Part shown: piece by piece, positions 22,371-35,991 of the stretch
Numbering within the stretch: position 1 is the stretch's first letter
Layout of the letters: each line of letters starts with the position of its first letter
Source: Adenanthera pavonina
Taxonomy: Eukaryota > Streptophyta > Magnoliopsida > Fabales > Fabaceae
Direction of reading: 5' to 3'
DNA length: 64,000 nucleotides
NCBI GenBank assembly: GCA_026686845.1
Contig: JAIVEN010000028.1
Span: 5,967,001 to 6,031,000, forward strand
Program-made: the position numbers and the translations under genes
Notes under the pieces: model-generated
What the model was told of the DNA's origin: nothing
Databases searched by the model: none
The model's input: only the letters and a program-made list of their open reading frames with translations

Positions 22371-22901
22371 CTCTCTCCATCTTTATTTATAAGTTATAAC
22401 AACCTTTAAAATAATATATTATCACCATTTTCTTTCACGTCTCGTTTAAAATTTTAATATATTGATTTAGAAATATAATTAATATATTATAATTTTTTTA
22501 AATATTTTAATATATCTTTTAATAAATAAGTAGGTAAAAAAGTAATTAATATTATATTTAAATTTTTAAAAAATAAGGATATAATTAAAAAACTAATAAT
22601 TAATATTATCTTAAAATTTAAAATCATCAAATAAATAGAAATAAAAATTTTCTTAAAAATTTACAATTAAAAAGATACATAGGAAATATACATTGAGAAA
22701 GATACTTAAAATTAGTTGAAATTCTTAAATTTATAAAAAAATTATTTTTTAAAAATACCATTCATTAATTTTATTGATTTTTTTATTATAAAAGATATTA
22801 TTAAAAAACTCATAAAAGAACCACTAAACCCAACAAAGGATGTTATATTATGGAAGAGAAAAATTTTAAATAAATAGTCTTATTAATTGGGACAAAGAGA
22901 G
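22371..22901. mobile_element. Stowaway-like MITE
   Basis: The left end CTCTCTCCATCTTTATTTAT and the right end, on the minus strand, CTCTCTTTGTCCCAATTAAT, are inverted repeats flanked by TA (22369-22370 and 22902-22903). At about 531 bases it is long for a MITE. No coding frame is seen. Confidence 0.55.
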
Positions 22902-23326
22902 TAAGCGGGTTCCCTCAAGAGCCTTGGAACTTTATAATTATGTAGTCTAATATTCTTCTTAACATTATACAAAGTTTGAAATAAAATATATTATTTATAA
23001 TTTATAAATAGTGTAACTTATAATAAATTTTATATATTAATATTGATTCATACTTCATATATTTATCTCAAACGTAACTGGTTAAGATTAGAAACTTCTT
23101 TCACAAGTTGTTGAAAAAGAATTTGAATCCACTGTTTCTAAGGAAATATAGAATTTTGATCCATGTCTCTAAGGAAGGACACTAGGACAGAATAGTAGTA
23201 AAAAAAAATGTATATAAAAAATGATGTTTGAGTCTTAACCCAAAAGAAAAAAATTGGTAAAAAGAAAGTCTTAGCAAAGAACTGATGTTTCAATTAATTT
23301 ACTTTTGATAAACAAGATTTAAGTTA

Positions 23327-23592
23327 TTCCCTCCTATCTCAAATATAAACTAATTATCTCATATATATATATATATATTAAAAATTATTAAATTCATTTA
23401 ATATGTCTCAAATTTAATTTATTTTTCAGATTTACCTCTAATTAAATGATATATTTTTTTCATACGATTTTTGTTTAACATACTTAATAAGGGATATTTA
23501 GGAATAATTTATTTAATAATCCAAATATAACTTATATTTTATATAATAAAAATGATTCTCTTAACAACTCATATTTAAGATCGAAAAGAACA
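23327..23592. mobile_element. Decayed Stowaway-like MITE
   Basis: TTCCCTCCTATCTCAAATAT at the left is mirrored by TGTTCTTTTCGATCTTAAAT on the minus strand at the right. An (AT)n run lies at about 23361-23378. The borders are approximate. Confidence 0.4.
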
Positions 23593-26500
23593 TATAAATA
23601 TGTTAGATGACACGTAATAAAGAAAGATCATGCTCTAGTCACGTGATCTCATTTTCCCATCTACTCCTCCCAAAAAATTTTGAATAAAATTTAAAATAAT
23701 CACTTTTAAATATTTTACCATTTGGCAAGTTGATGTAATCTAACCCATATTCATATGTGTAAATTAATTGCAAACTCATCATATCTAGTTATCACAAAAA
23801 CAAAACTTAAGATGTTTATTATTATTTATAAAAATTGAAGGGTAATGTTGACTCAATCAAAATGAAAGGACTAAATTGAAATTTGCTAATACCAGTAAGA
23901 CCAGAAATATATTCACAAGTCATTAATTAAATTATTAAGATTCAAATATTTTGAATAGGTTACGCTTATTGCTTTGTGTGTGTGTGTGTGTGTAACATTT
24001 GAGGAGTCTTAGGGAGAGTTATATGAGATGTTTTTTATGTGAGTGCATGTAACTCAAAAACAATCTTGGTGGCGTTTGGGTGGCACAATGAGGGAAAAAA
24101 AAATCCTTTTCCATTGCATGATAATTAATATATCTTTATAATTATGATTCATCACCAACTATTTTATTTTATTAATTATTTTTATCTAAAAAATATATGA
24201 TATTCCACATAAAAAATTATTTTTTTATTATGCGTACTCAACAGGCGCAAATTTGACCCTTGTTTGTTTGTGTTCACCAATGAAAATCCAATTCAATGAC
24301 ACTTGGACTTATTTCATATATACATTGAACATATTCTGCTTTTGTTTAGAGAATATCAAATGGAGATCTTTTGAGAGGGACAATACATTTTTTTTTTACA
24401 ATATTTTTTTTAAGTGTAAGCTTCATACATACACACAATTTAAAAGGGGTGATTGTGGGAAACACGTTTCAAAGAACATAAATAAATTTGAATTCTATCG
24501 CTTCTGCGATTGCAAAACAATATTTTTTTTAATAAATTTTAATGGTAAAAATTTTTAATGAAAAAATCTTTAATTTTAATTAATTTTTTGAATATTTTAA
24601 ATTGATTGAATATTAAAAATTACTTAAAATATCTCATTTTATCTTTTAAAAAGTAAAGAATTTAAACTCAAAACGGGTCAATAAATTTGTACATCAATAA
24701 GAATTTCAGTCAAAGTGAATACTAGCACTTTACAAGTATTAGATTCTTATAGGTTTATTCTTTTACCTCAACCATTCGAACACATTGCGTGATCTAATTC
24801 TTTTATAACATAGATTTTTTTTGTGTAAAAAAATCAGATATGTAATTACTAATTAACTCTATTATGATCACTTAACAGTAATTATATTTTTTATTTTTGA
24901 ATTTAAAAATAGAATGATGTTTCTTAGCCACAAAATTATTTTTTTAATTTTTTACCTCATTTTATTTTACATTCAAACAACTTGTTAGAATTTTGGTTGG
25001 CCTGATAAAAAATCATACATGCTTTTTCCACGTTCATTACAAGAGACAGAATGCAATTACTTTTTGGGCAGGCGCACGTTATTGACAATCCTTTTTATTT
25101 TGTCTTGGCATTTGATATGATTTATCAACCACGAAAATAATTCTATTTATGTCAGTCAAGACTAACTTTTCTTTTGTCCAATAATTGAAAAAGCCTAAAT
25201 TTTCTTTTGCCGTTAAACAAGCCAAGTCAATTGAATTTGGACTCATTTCATGAGTACATTGAACATGTTTTGCTTTTGAAACAATTAAGCATATTGGATG
25301 AACATCTTTAATTGGTACAATAGTTTTTTTTTTGCAAGTTTATTTTTTTTATGTCCGAGTGAAAATGAGTGGGTGTGGGGATCACGCTTCAAAACAAAAC
25401 AAATCTGATACTATTCTCTCATTTGTAGAAAGGAAAATAATTGTTATTTTAAATCAATTTTAACTATTTTATATAATTTAAATCTGTTAAGAATAATTAG
25501 TATTTTGGTGTTAATTCTTTGCGGATTATGTTGTTCTGAACTCTGTTATAGTTTTTGGTTATGCAATGATATTTTCTTTGGTGGTAAAAAAAACTTATGA
25601 TTGATTTATACGATCTAAACATCTTTAAAATAATTATTTATATATAAATAAAGAAAGACTATATATATACCAATTAAATTACTTAAACAACTAAAATTTA
25701 TTCACAATAATTATTCTGTACCTTACAAATTAATAAATAAATCAGTATAAAATCTTTTTGGATACATAAATCAATATAAAATTTTGATATATAGCAAGTC
25801 GTATTATTTAATAGCCATTAATAGTATAACTCATTACTTATACTTCATACAATACATAAAAAAAAATGTCTAATTTTATGTACTCACTGTCACTAAGTCC
25901 TAATTTATTCATCAAATACTCTTTTTCTTAACTTGGATTCATTTTTAAAATTCTTAATTTGCAACAAAGCAATGATAGGATAAAAAGTTGAACCTTAAAA
26001 ATTTCTACAAATTATTAATAATCATTCCCTTCATCATGCTCCATTGCATTATCTTTCCAAGTTTTTCCCTCCTTAATTCTTTTTTTATTAACAATTGATA
26101 ATGGTGTGGACCCTTAACCATAACTAGATTCAATGAATAATTCTATATTTTTATATATATAAAAAAAAGAATAATTCTATATGCAAGGCAAGATCCCATG
26201 TGACCTTAGAATTCAAATATTTAAGGCACTATCTTCTTCTGTTCAATCTAGTCCGTTAGTTTTCCCCCCTGAAATAAAAGGAACCATACAATAAAGAAAG
26301 AAAAATAGAAAAATAAAAATAAAAACACTAGACGTTCAGATTATATATCCACAAATCCAGTCCGTTAGTTTGATTTAATGTTTAATTAACAGATGCAGCA
26401 CTCCAATAATGAATAATTCCACAAATCTTTTTAACGAACCCTACCAATTTTAAGTTAGTCCCCCAATCACGTTAGGAAGGAAGGTTCACACTAACAGGAT

Positions 26501-29500
26501 TAGCCCTTAGATAATTTTTTTTATTATAGTTGACCACCAACATAAACTAAAAGATTTGAATCTGCACATCATGATTTATCCCAAAGTTTTATTAGATTTT
26601 GTTTTTTGGACTATGTGAGCATACTAGTATAATTAAATTAAAATATATCAAACTTGTACAACATGGAGATAAAGTTATAAACTATGAGATTAATTAAAGT
26701 AACCCGTTGGCATAAGGTGTCGTTATATTTAAAACGGTAATTATAAGTTTTTTGTGGTATGATTTACCAATTAATCTTAATGAACTGATTAGAGTAATAA
26801 TGAAAATTCCTTAATTTAGAAATTGAAAAAAGAAAGCTAGATACACATGATCACTTACTAAACTGGGAGACATGCTGCGCTATGGGTGGTAATGAATCTA
26901 GAAGATACATGCACAGACTGGAAATGCACATTGCTCATGTTATTCCCTATCCAATCAAGTATAAAATATTAAAAGTATAGAAAATTGCATTGTTTATAAG
27001 CTATTAATAGTAAGACTTATTTTGAATTTTATGCAAATTTAGGATTAAATCTCTCTCATTTTCATTTATAGTTTTAAATCCAAGACTTAGTGGATAAATT
27101 GAGTTATTTTTACTTGACCTTATCACTGTTAGTGTGTGTATCTTTTTTTTTTTTTGTCTAAATTAGAAGTATCTTTGTGGAGGTAAAGACTAAATTATTT
27201 TTTATAATATTAAAGGTGTGTAAATTATTTTTAACTAACTTTACTCCATATATAAAGATTCGGAATCAAACTCCTAACTACTTATTTAAGGAACAAAAAT
27301 ATGTATCACTCATGTCAATGCAAGTTGATTTGTTTGTAATTGTTTTTATGACAAAATTGATAGGAAAGAGGAGCCTCTATCATATCTTATTGTGCAGGGC
27401 GCAAGTGACATATTGAGAATACTAATAAAGGTCTAGCCCAAAATATTATTGTATAGGGCTAATCACAAGTAGTTTTACCTAATTGTACTCAACTAACCTT
27501 TAGATACTACTAGAAGTTTTACATGGAAAGAAATATCTAATAGGAAGGACTATTTTAAAAATTTTAGGGAAATTCGAGCTCATATCTACAAATGAGGCAT
27601 GAATTTTCCTCTGAAGTTTTAATTATTATGTCAATGTGCATTGGGGCTTGTATGTCTAGATATATACAATCTAGACATGCATGATTGAATTAAAAAATTA
27701 TATAATTATTTATGTAAAAAATATTTATTATGATATTGTTAAAAATTTTTATATATTATTTTTTTTATATTTTGATTCAACTACCTTATCACAAAGATAT
27801 CAAGAATTGTATATAATTTTTTTTCGTCGAAAGCTAATTGGATAATGGGATAGCGTAATGGTTAGAGAGCTCCAAAATTATAATTATGATTAATACGAAA
27901 CTAATAATGTAGGAGGCCCCTTTCCATGTGATTGTTTGATGTAATGGATAAAAAAAATTATGATAAGTCAAATTATGTTTTCTCAGCCACATGGAATGAA
28001 GAACCCAGAGATGTTCTGGGAGCTGCAACATGTAATTAAATAAAGCATACAATTCTTTGAACAAAATATTTTTTGGCCAATTTTTTTAAAATTCTAAATT
28101 ATACTTTTGTTGGATTTAACATATGCATTTTAGTTTCTTAAAATCAAAGTACGATATTTTTTTTAAAAAATAATAATATTGTGTACTTGATAAAAATATT
28201 AATTACTAAAATAATTTTTTTAAAAAAATAAAAAATCATGTATTTTTTTTAATAAGAAAAAACTTAGATGAGTTAAGTTCCAAGACTCTCTGGATACATG
28301 GCAACTCAGAGTACATGCATATGATATTAAAAAAATACATAATTTTTAGATTTTAATTAATATTAAATAATTATATTAGGCACTTTAACAAGAATAGATT
28401 TCCAAATTTTCATGTATGTTTTAGTACCATTACTTTGATTAATAAATAGTACTAACTGCCATAAAAGGCTGACTCAGATAATAAGGGTGGGATAAAATAT
28501 GAGTATAGATAGTAATGTAAAAAAATAACACATTCACACAAGAAAGAAATAAAAAAGGGATTTGTAAAGAAAATAAAAACAATATTAGATATAAAATCTA
28601 TAATAAATCAGTATGAAGAAAAATTAACGGATCAAGAAAGAATTTAATTGTTTAAAGTTAAGAAATTTATAAAAATATATTTAAATTATTAAAAATTCAT
28701 GTTAATGAACGAATAAATAAAAAGAGACTGGATTCTATATATATTCTTAATTTTTGTATCACTATATTTTAAAATATTAAAGACAACTTTTTTCGCTAAT
28801 AAGTACAAGATAATGTTAATATTAATTCAAACTAATTAGTACAATAGACAATGGTAGGAGAAAATGACTTTAGAGCTTGTCTATATCTGTTCATATCTAA
28901 ATGCAGAATTGATAAAAAGAGAGAATAATCTCTACGGAATGGGTACTTTCTCCTTATTAGTATAAGGATGCTTTTGAAGCCAGAAGCGACTTTATGATTT
29001 TTATTAAATCCAAATTAGTTTGAATAATTTGAATTTAATTTTAAAATAATTAAGGGATTAATAATAATTAAAGCAAGGAGGGGATGTGCACAAAAATCAC
29101 GGGTTGGGGGGCAAAGCAAAATGTCACGGAGATTTCCAACACACGTGGTTCTTAGACAAGGACGCGTTTCTGCGTTGGAAATGGAATTCTAACAAATAAA
29201 GTACCACGATATTTTCAGATTCTCGCGAGATCTCCGCTGCCTCGGTGACTCGTGTTCACACTTGTAATCCCTAGATTTAAAAACGCTAAACTCAATTATT
29301 AAGTGATCAAACAATTGGAATAACCTCAATTAATGAAGCACATAAGAAATTGATGCTCCAGTGATCATATCTCCACCGTCCAACCAGATCCGCGTATCTA
29401 CCAGCCACACTATTTCTGCCTTTAAACAATGAATCTTAGCATTATGATAAAAAAGCAACATGTTCTTAGAGCAATAAAAAGGGATTAAGCCATTAGGGCC

Positions 29501-32500
29501 ACTGGGTCCACCGTGTTTAATCTTCTAATTTAATGAGTTGGGTTGATTATTGATTTTTCACTTCAAAAATTTTTTAAAGTATAATTATATCCATTTGGGA
29601 CATTTTTAATGGGTGTTGTGAGTATGACATGTGAAACATTGGTTGTTCTAAGTATAAAATTTTGTGTGTGAAATTATCTCTTATTGTTGTAGTCTTTGAT
29701 AGAGGTGGAGCCTGTCTAGATTATGAAAAAGAACTCCTTGTATAGGTAGAACTTTGGTAGGTTTCTTAACTCCATGTTGGCAAAACAATATCCATTTAAT
29801 TCATTTAATCTATTGTTGGCAAAACAAAATTCATTTAATCTATTAGATAAACACTCAGGCCGTCGGCATTAAAATGAGAATTTATAATAAATTGTATTAT
29901 TTATAAATTACGAATAATGTAGCTTATTTATTACATTTTCTATTTTAATAAATTATATATTTTTATAATTATAATGTATATAGAAGTAAAAATATGATCC
30001 TAATTATAGTGTATTTAAATAAATGTTGAGAACATATTAAATGGTTTAATACTTTTGAAATGCCAAATTTTGAGTTTTGAAAGGTTTTTTTATTTTTTGT
30101 TTAATTTGTTTTACTAATGTATTTTATGGGCCAAGGTCAACTCACTCAGTTTTAGTGAGCTGGGTATATATTTATAACTAATGCCTTCTGTGGTTTAAGA
30201 GATTTGGTGGGAAGAAGATGAGAAAGAAAATTTTTTTATTCTATTATTTTTAAGTAAAATAAAGGGGGAAATGCATTTTTCCTCCTATTTCTTTCTCTCA
30301 ATCTTGTTTAAAGAGAGGAGGATCTCACTAAAAAAAGAGAGAGAAGGAAAAGTGCTTCATTGTCCTGTTTTGGTTGAAAATAGGATCCTCCATCCAGATT
30401 TCTCGAACCAAAAGTAACAAAGGAAGCCAAAAACGGATTATTAGGTTGTTTAATTGGTAACTTTGTACTAGATTGACCCATTTTCTGTGCAACTTTCTTT
30501 TTTTTTAATGGAGTCTGTGGAACTAATTTTGATAATTCTACATGTTGTCCAAGGTAATTCCGTAATTATATTATAAGACCAATTTTTAATGTAAATATAT
30601 TGTAAAGCTAGACTTATTGAATGTAAATTTTCTGAATGATTATTAGAAGTATAGGGAAAAGGTTATGAAGTACACAGTAACACTAATGAAGGACAATTAT
30701 TTATATATATATTGGCCGAAAGGACAATTATGTGTTAGAAGGGGCTTCTTGTCTTCTGGTGGGTACAGGTCTATTCTATATCTGCCATTATGTTTATCCT
30801 TATTCCTGAGGTATTGATGAGCTTGGCGTTTTATGAGACTCATACGAATAAATAATTTTTCCTGTAAGATTTTAGTATCATTTTAATACTTTGTTCAACA
30901 ATAATAGCCACACACACATACACATCCTAACAACTCTTTATTTTTTCCTATAAAAAATATATTCCCACAAATACTTAATATAAAATTTTTTTAAATGAGT
31001 TATACCAATTAAAAATAAAAATTAAAGTTAGTTAATTATTTTAATTATTTTAAAAATTATAACATATTTTTAAAATTATTCTTATTTAATCTATTTTTCT
31101 CTCTCTTTGAAATATATTAAATATAGGTATTTTTTAAAAATATATAATAAATTTTATTTTATATACTATAAATAATTTTATATTTAAAATAAAAATAAAA
31201 AATTTTATATTTAGAATTGGAGGAGTATTAATTAATAAGTCTTTTTCTCTCATCCTATTCTCCATGCCTTTATCTATACGTGTCGGTGTTAGCGTGTGCA
31301 TATTGTGAGTCTTGTGACTTTGGTTCATGAAAAATAAATTTAACGAAAGAAAAAAATGTGAGGAAAAATATAAAAGTTATGATTGGTATATAATTAAGTG
31401 AACCAAAAAGATAGTTTGTCATGTTGATTGGAAAGAATGTTTTTACTTCCAATTTTGTTTTTCGTTCCCATAATGTCCCAAACGGATTTGTTTGGTTTGG
31501 TTAAAGAAGAAAAGAAGACAAGAAAAAATTGGAATTTTTTATAATATTTTTGTTAAACTAAATAAAAGGATGTGACATTTTTTTTTTCCTTTTGGGAGCA
31601 CTATTAAAGGAGGGGGAGGGAATAGTATGGAAGGGGAAAGAAAATTCCCCTTCAACTTGAATTTGATGAAGTAAATAAAAGAAAATCTTAATATTTTTTT
31701 TTAATCTCTATTAAATCTCTTAAACTAAATAAATAATAGTAAGTGCAAGAATGGAAGAAAAAATATTTTCTCTAATTCTAAATATAAGATTTTTTATTTT
31801 AATTTTTAATATATGACATTTTTAAGAATATAAAATAATATTTATTATGAATTATAAAAAATATTTTTAATTAATTTATGAGAGAGAAAAAAAGAAAAAA
31901 ATTAATAAGAATAATTTTTTAAAAATATTATTTTTATAAATATTAAAATAGTTAATTAATTTTTATTCTTGATACGTACAATTTGATTAAAAAACTTAAT
32001 ACTCAGGACGGGAGGCATGGTAAGAAGAAAAAAAAAAAGGCGGAAGGAAGGTTGAGGTTGGAAAAGATATAGGAGGGAACACATTGATGCGCATGACAGG
32101 AGGGAATAGAATAGAAGGATCGAGAATGGAAGAGACGATGGGAACTTGGTCAATCACAACCACAGCCACAAAAATCAAAATGATTACTTTCCCAGGTCAC
32201 CACCCCACTGCATCAATCACTGATAATTATTGCAATACCACCATTAAAATATTATTATACATAAAATATTTAACATACTTTTTATTATCTTAATCTTTTA
32301 TTATAGAGAATGATAGGTAGAGCCTATGTATTCTTATATAAAGCATTTAAATCAATGGTGTTTTAAGAAAATATTACAATTAAATTGTATTATAATATAA
32401 GTTATTTGATGATTTTCTTGTTTTATGCCCAAAAAAATCAAAGTAATAATTATTTTAAAATAGAAAAATATATAGAATAAATTACACTATTTATGATATA

Positions 32501-32560
32501 TGAATAGTGAAATTTAACATAAATTTTATTATATATATTTTCAATATTGATATTACTATA
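23593..32560. other. Long gene-poor AT-rich tract
   Basis: No protein-coding gene can be supported. Open frames of 60-101 codons occur, but all are A/T-driven and lack recognisable motifs. A (GT)n run sits near 23977-23993. The only compositional island is at 29070-29280. Parts near 30930-31230 and 31770-32010 carry GGAGGAGTA- or GGACGGGAGG-like ends that suggest further decayed MITEs, but I could not pair them. Confidence 0.5.
29070..29280. other. GC-richer island with G-box and TCTCGCGAGA palindrome
   Basis: This segment of about 210 bases contrasts with its AT-rich surroundings. It contains a G-box (CACGTG, about 29144-29149), ACGCGT (about 29162) and the perfect palindrome TCTCGCGAGA at 29221-29230. 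No open frame or splice pattern was found. It could be a promoter of an unseen noncoding transcript, a conserved enhancer, or a transposon remnant. Confidence 0.35.
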
Positions 32561-32564
32561 ACAT

Positions 32565-33000
32565 TGCCGTGTTTGGTACCTAGAGTACCCAGTACCCACC
32601 CGAGAACGGTAGGTTTTTGCCGCTGTGTAGTTATGGTAGGTTTTTTTATTTTTTATTTTTTTAAATTAAAAATTATAGATAAAAGGTAGATTTTTTAGAG
32701 GTCATACAAATATATATTTTATATAATTTTAAAATTTTTATTTATTAAAAAAATATTATACAGTAAAAATTGGATCAAACTGAATCTTTGCAGTTTGCAA
32801 TTTTGTGTAGTTTTTTAGTAATTAAGAAAAAAATATCAAACAAATTCAAAACTGCACAAAATATATATCCATGTAATCCTTAAAAAATCTACTTTTTTTA
32901 TCTATGATTTTTTGAAAAAAAAGAGGGAAACTGCCACAGCAAGACTACGGTTGTTGGGATCTCCGCAGGAGGAGCGACTCCGACCCCATAATAAAAGGGC
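32565..33000. mobile_element. Foldback (MITE-like) element
   Basis: A left arm at about 32600-32720 and a right arm at about 32855-32975 are long imperfect inverted repeats. The left has TATAGATAAAAGGTAGATTT; the right, on the minus strand, has CATAGATAAAAAAAGTAGAT. The outer parts share AACGGTAG/AACCGTAG and GCTGTG blocks. No coding frame is seen. The termini and target duplication are not resolved. Confidence 0.45.
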
Positions 33001-35991
33001 ACTCACACTTTAAAAAATCAAATCAGATAATAATTACTTTAATTTTTAAAAATTAACATTTTTATGAGAACAAAATTATTATTTATGTTCTTTAAAAATT
33101 TTTACTTGTATTTTTGTAAATTATTATTCTTATTTTTTTATAACTGTAAATTAAAAGTAATTTTATAATATCAAAATGAATAAATTAAAATTTTAACATA
33201 ACGAGTGATAATTAAAAAACATTATTATTATTTTAGTTTCCCTGCTATTTTGTATGAATTTTTAAGTGTTATTTTCTTTTGTTTTTCCCAATTGTAACAA
33301 GTTTAAATTCATGAAACAGTGAAATTGTTGTCGTAAAAGTAACTGGGGAGGAATTAGACTTTATGTCTTTACTTAAATTAAAGAAAAAAATACTGCTGAT
33401 GTAAAAAAGCAAAAAAAACAAAAAAGTGAGCTTGTAAAACTTATAGTAATAGGTCTCACTTGTTTGTTTCTCTCATTATTTTATTGAAATGAATGAATTC
33501 CACAAGATGGCAGTGGATTGGTGAAAGCAATGTAAATCCACTGCGAAGGTCATAATCATATAATGTTTCCATTAGAAGCGTCAAGAAAAACCCATTTATT
33601 ACAACACGTTGGAAGTGAAAGTAGTATAGTAGAGTCCAGAAGATTCTTTAGAAAATATAGAGGCAGGTGTTCACCAGATTTTTAAAGGAAAATAAATATG
33701 TTATAATAATAAACACTCTTTAATATGGAACAGAAACGTTAACCTCAGCATGTCACCAAACGTTATCCTCAAAATTTAAGGTGCCTAAGTTTATTTAATT
33801 TTTTTTTTAAGTTGAGGTTCTGAATTATAATTTCTTAAAAAAATTTTTATTGAAAGAGTAAAGAGTAGGGTGACCTGGACGCATTTGGATCCTGAAAATG
33901 ATAAGCAATAGAGATTCACATGCTAACAAAAATTGGTATAGTTGATAAAGACTTTGTTCATATCCTACAAAAATATGAATTCAATCTTATTGTTAATATA
34001 ATTACATTATTATGGGTAATTTGTACATAACTCCGTAAGTGTTCTTTGATTTGTGAGATATATTTTGATCCTAATGATTCTTTGGAATCCAACTTATCTA
34101 TTTCTTTTTTTTTAAAAAAAAAAGGGAGAGAGAGATTCACGTGCTTTATGAGTTTACTTCCATCATCAAGTGGAGATGGGACTGGGGGAAGTGGAGGATA
34201 AGAATAGAAAGAAACAAATGGGAGAAATAGTGACAGCGATAAGAAATATGAAAAAGGAGGTGTCAATATATATATATATATATATATCTCTTTAAAAAAA
34301 AAAAAAGCTTATTGATGACTAGTTGAAGCACACAAAATCATAGCTTTGGCCACATGAGCTCCACCTATTCCCAAATACACTACTAATAGTGACCCAAATT
34401 TATATACAAACACACACTCATTTCAAATGAACGTTGAGAATTGTTGGATATATGTTGGTAAAGGTTGAGGAGAATTTCTTTTTAGAATTTAAAGAATCAC
34501 AATATGATTAACAGTAAATAAATTATATACTTTTAAATTATATATTTTTTAAATACATGCTTACCCTAATTACAACTTAAAATAAATAAAAAAATTATAC
34601 TTCATAAACAAGATGGATGAGAGAGAATTTGCAATGGGTCAGTATAGGAATTTTGTCTTCCATACAAATTTGGCAAATTGTGTTTACGCTAATTGATCTC
34701 ATGCATATGTTTAACATGTTTGATTTGAAAAATGACTCAAATTTTACTAACAGCGGTTGGATTGAGTGATAAAAGATTCAACATTCTTTAAGTAGGGTTT
34801 TGAGTTTCAGTCTTATGAATGGAAAAAAAATTACGTTGGGAGAGTTACCTTTATTTGGACCCAACAATACTTGAATCTGATTCATTTAGATAAATATATA
34901 AAAAAATTGTCTCAAATTTTATCAAATTTTCTATTTTAATAAAATTGAATTTAAATTAGATTATTCATGCATCGTTGTTAAAAAAAAAAAAACACTTAGT
35001 TGTGCATCTGCATATCCTCAGATATCTCTATGGGAAATCCAATTCTTTGGGCTTGCAAAGTTGGTTTGGATGTGAATTCCTTCAACCCAACATGCACAAG
35101 TCAAGTTAGATCACTCCTCCCTAATGAGGCCCATAATAAGAGACAATCCAAATTTGAGCATTATTATTATTATGTGTGCATGTATGAGAGCGTCCTGTAT
35201 GAATGGGGCTCCAAGTTTGTACGCCCGGATGAACAATATCAGATTATAAGTTTTTTTTTTGGTACACATGGATGAATCACATTCCACAACATACAAGTTG
35301 TGTAATGTGAATTCTTATTTTAATTCTTTTTTTTAGCCAGACAATTTTATTTTAATTCAATACTTTAAATTTATCGATTAACTTCTTTTTTTAGAAATTA
35401 TCTATTCTAATTTGTATCAATCTGTCTTATAAATAAATAATTATGATTTCTGCAGTCAAATGTGCAAACATATATCTTATTTATCAAAAGTACATCACTG
35501 TTGGACTCACTTTTCCATATAAGACAGATGTTTATGTGCAAGACTGGTTAAAAACAAATATAAATTTATTAAAATTATATACAAATCTCTGAGCATATAC
35601 AAACTTCTATTGACATAGATACTTACCCTATCAGGCCCAAAAAGAAAAAAAAATTACTCGACACTTTATTCCATTTTTAACTTTTCATTACCAAAATCAT
35701 GTAAAAATTTGTTTTAAACAAAATATGTGTTTGGATTAATAAAACATATTTCAATACAAAAATTTTAATTAAACTAACGCGGCGTCTAAATGCATGCGCG
35801 CGCGTGTGGACGTCCAGATAGAGGCGTTCCCTCTCAAGTAAAATTTAAAAATGAGGAACAACCTCCAAAATGGTCACAATATTGAAAATGGTTGTTTCAC
35901 TAGCCTTAGTTTTCATATACAAGTCTATAACCAGCTTTCAGCAGCAATACCATTCTGGCAATATCTAGTCAAAGTTCATCGCATATATTCA
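33001..35991. other. Intergenic, AT-rich
   Basis: No gene is supported. A 91-codon frame at 35000-35275 has no recognisable domain. A (TA)n run lies near 34267-34288, and an alternating purine-pyrimidine CG-rich run at about 35790-35808. The last part near 35991 should hold the 3' UTR of the PHL-like gene. Confidence 0.5.

Noticed and set aside
24253..24558. 101-codon open frame in the gene desert
   Set aside because: A/T-driven composition with many Phe, Lys and Asn and no domain; such frames are expected by chance here.
27838..27910. tRNA-like A-box (TAGCGTAATGG)
   Set aside because: No B-box or acceptor stem follows at a suitable distance.
35000..35275. 91-codon open frame
   Set aside because: No recognisable motif, no splice context, AT-rich flanks and an overlapping antisense frame.
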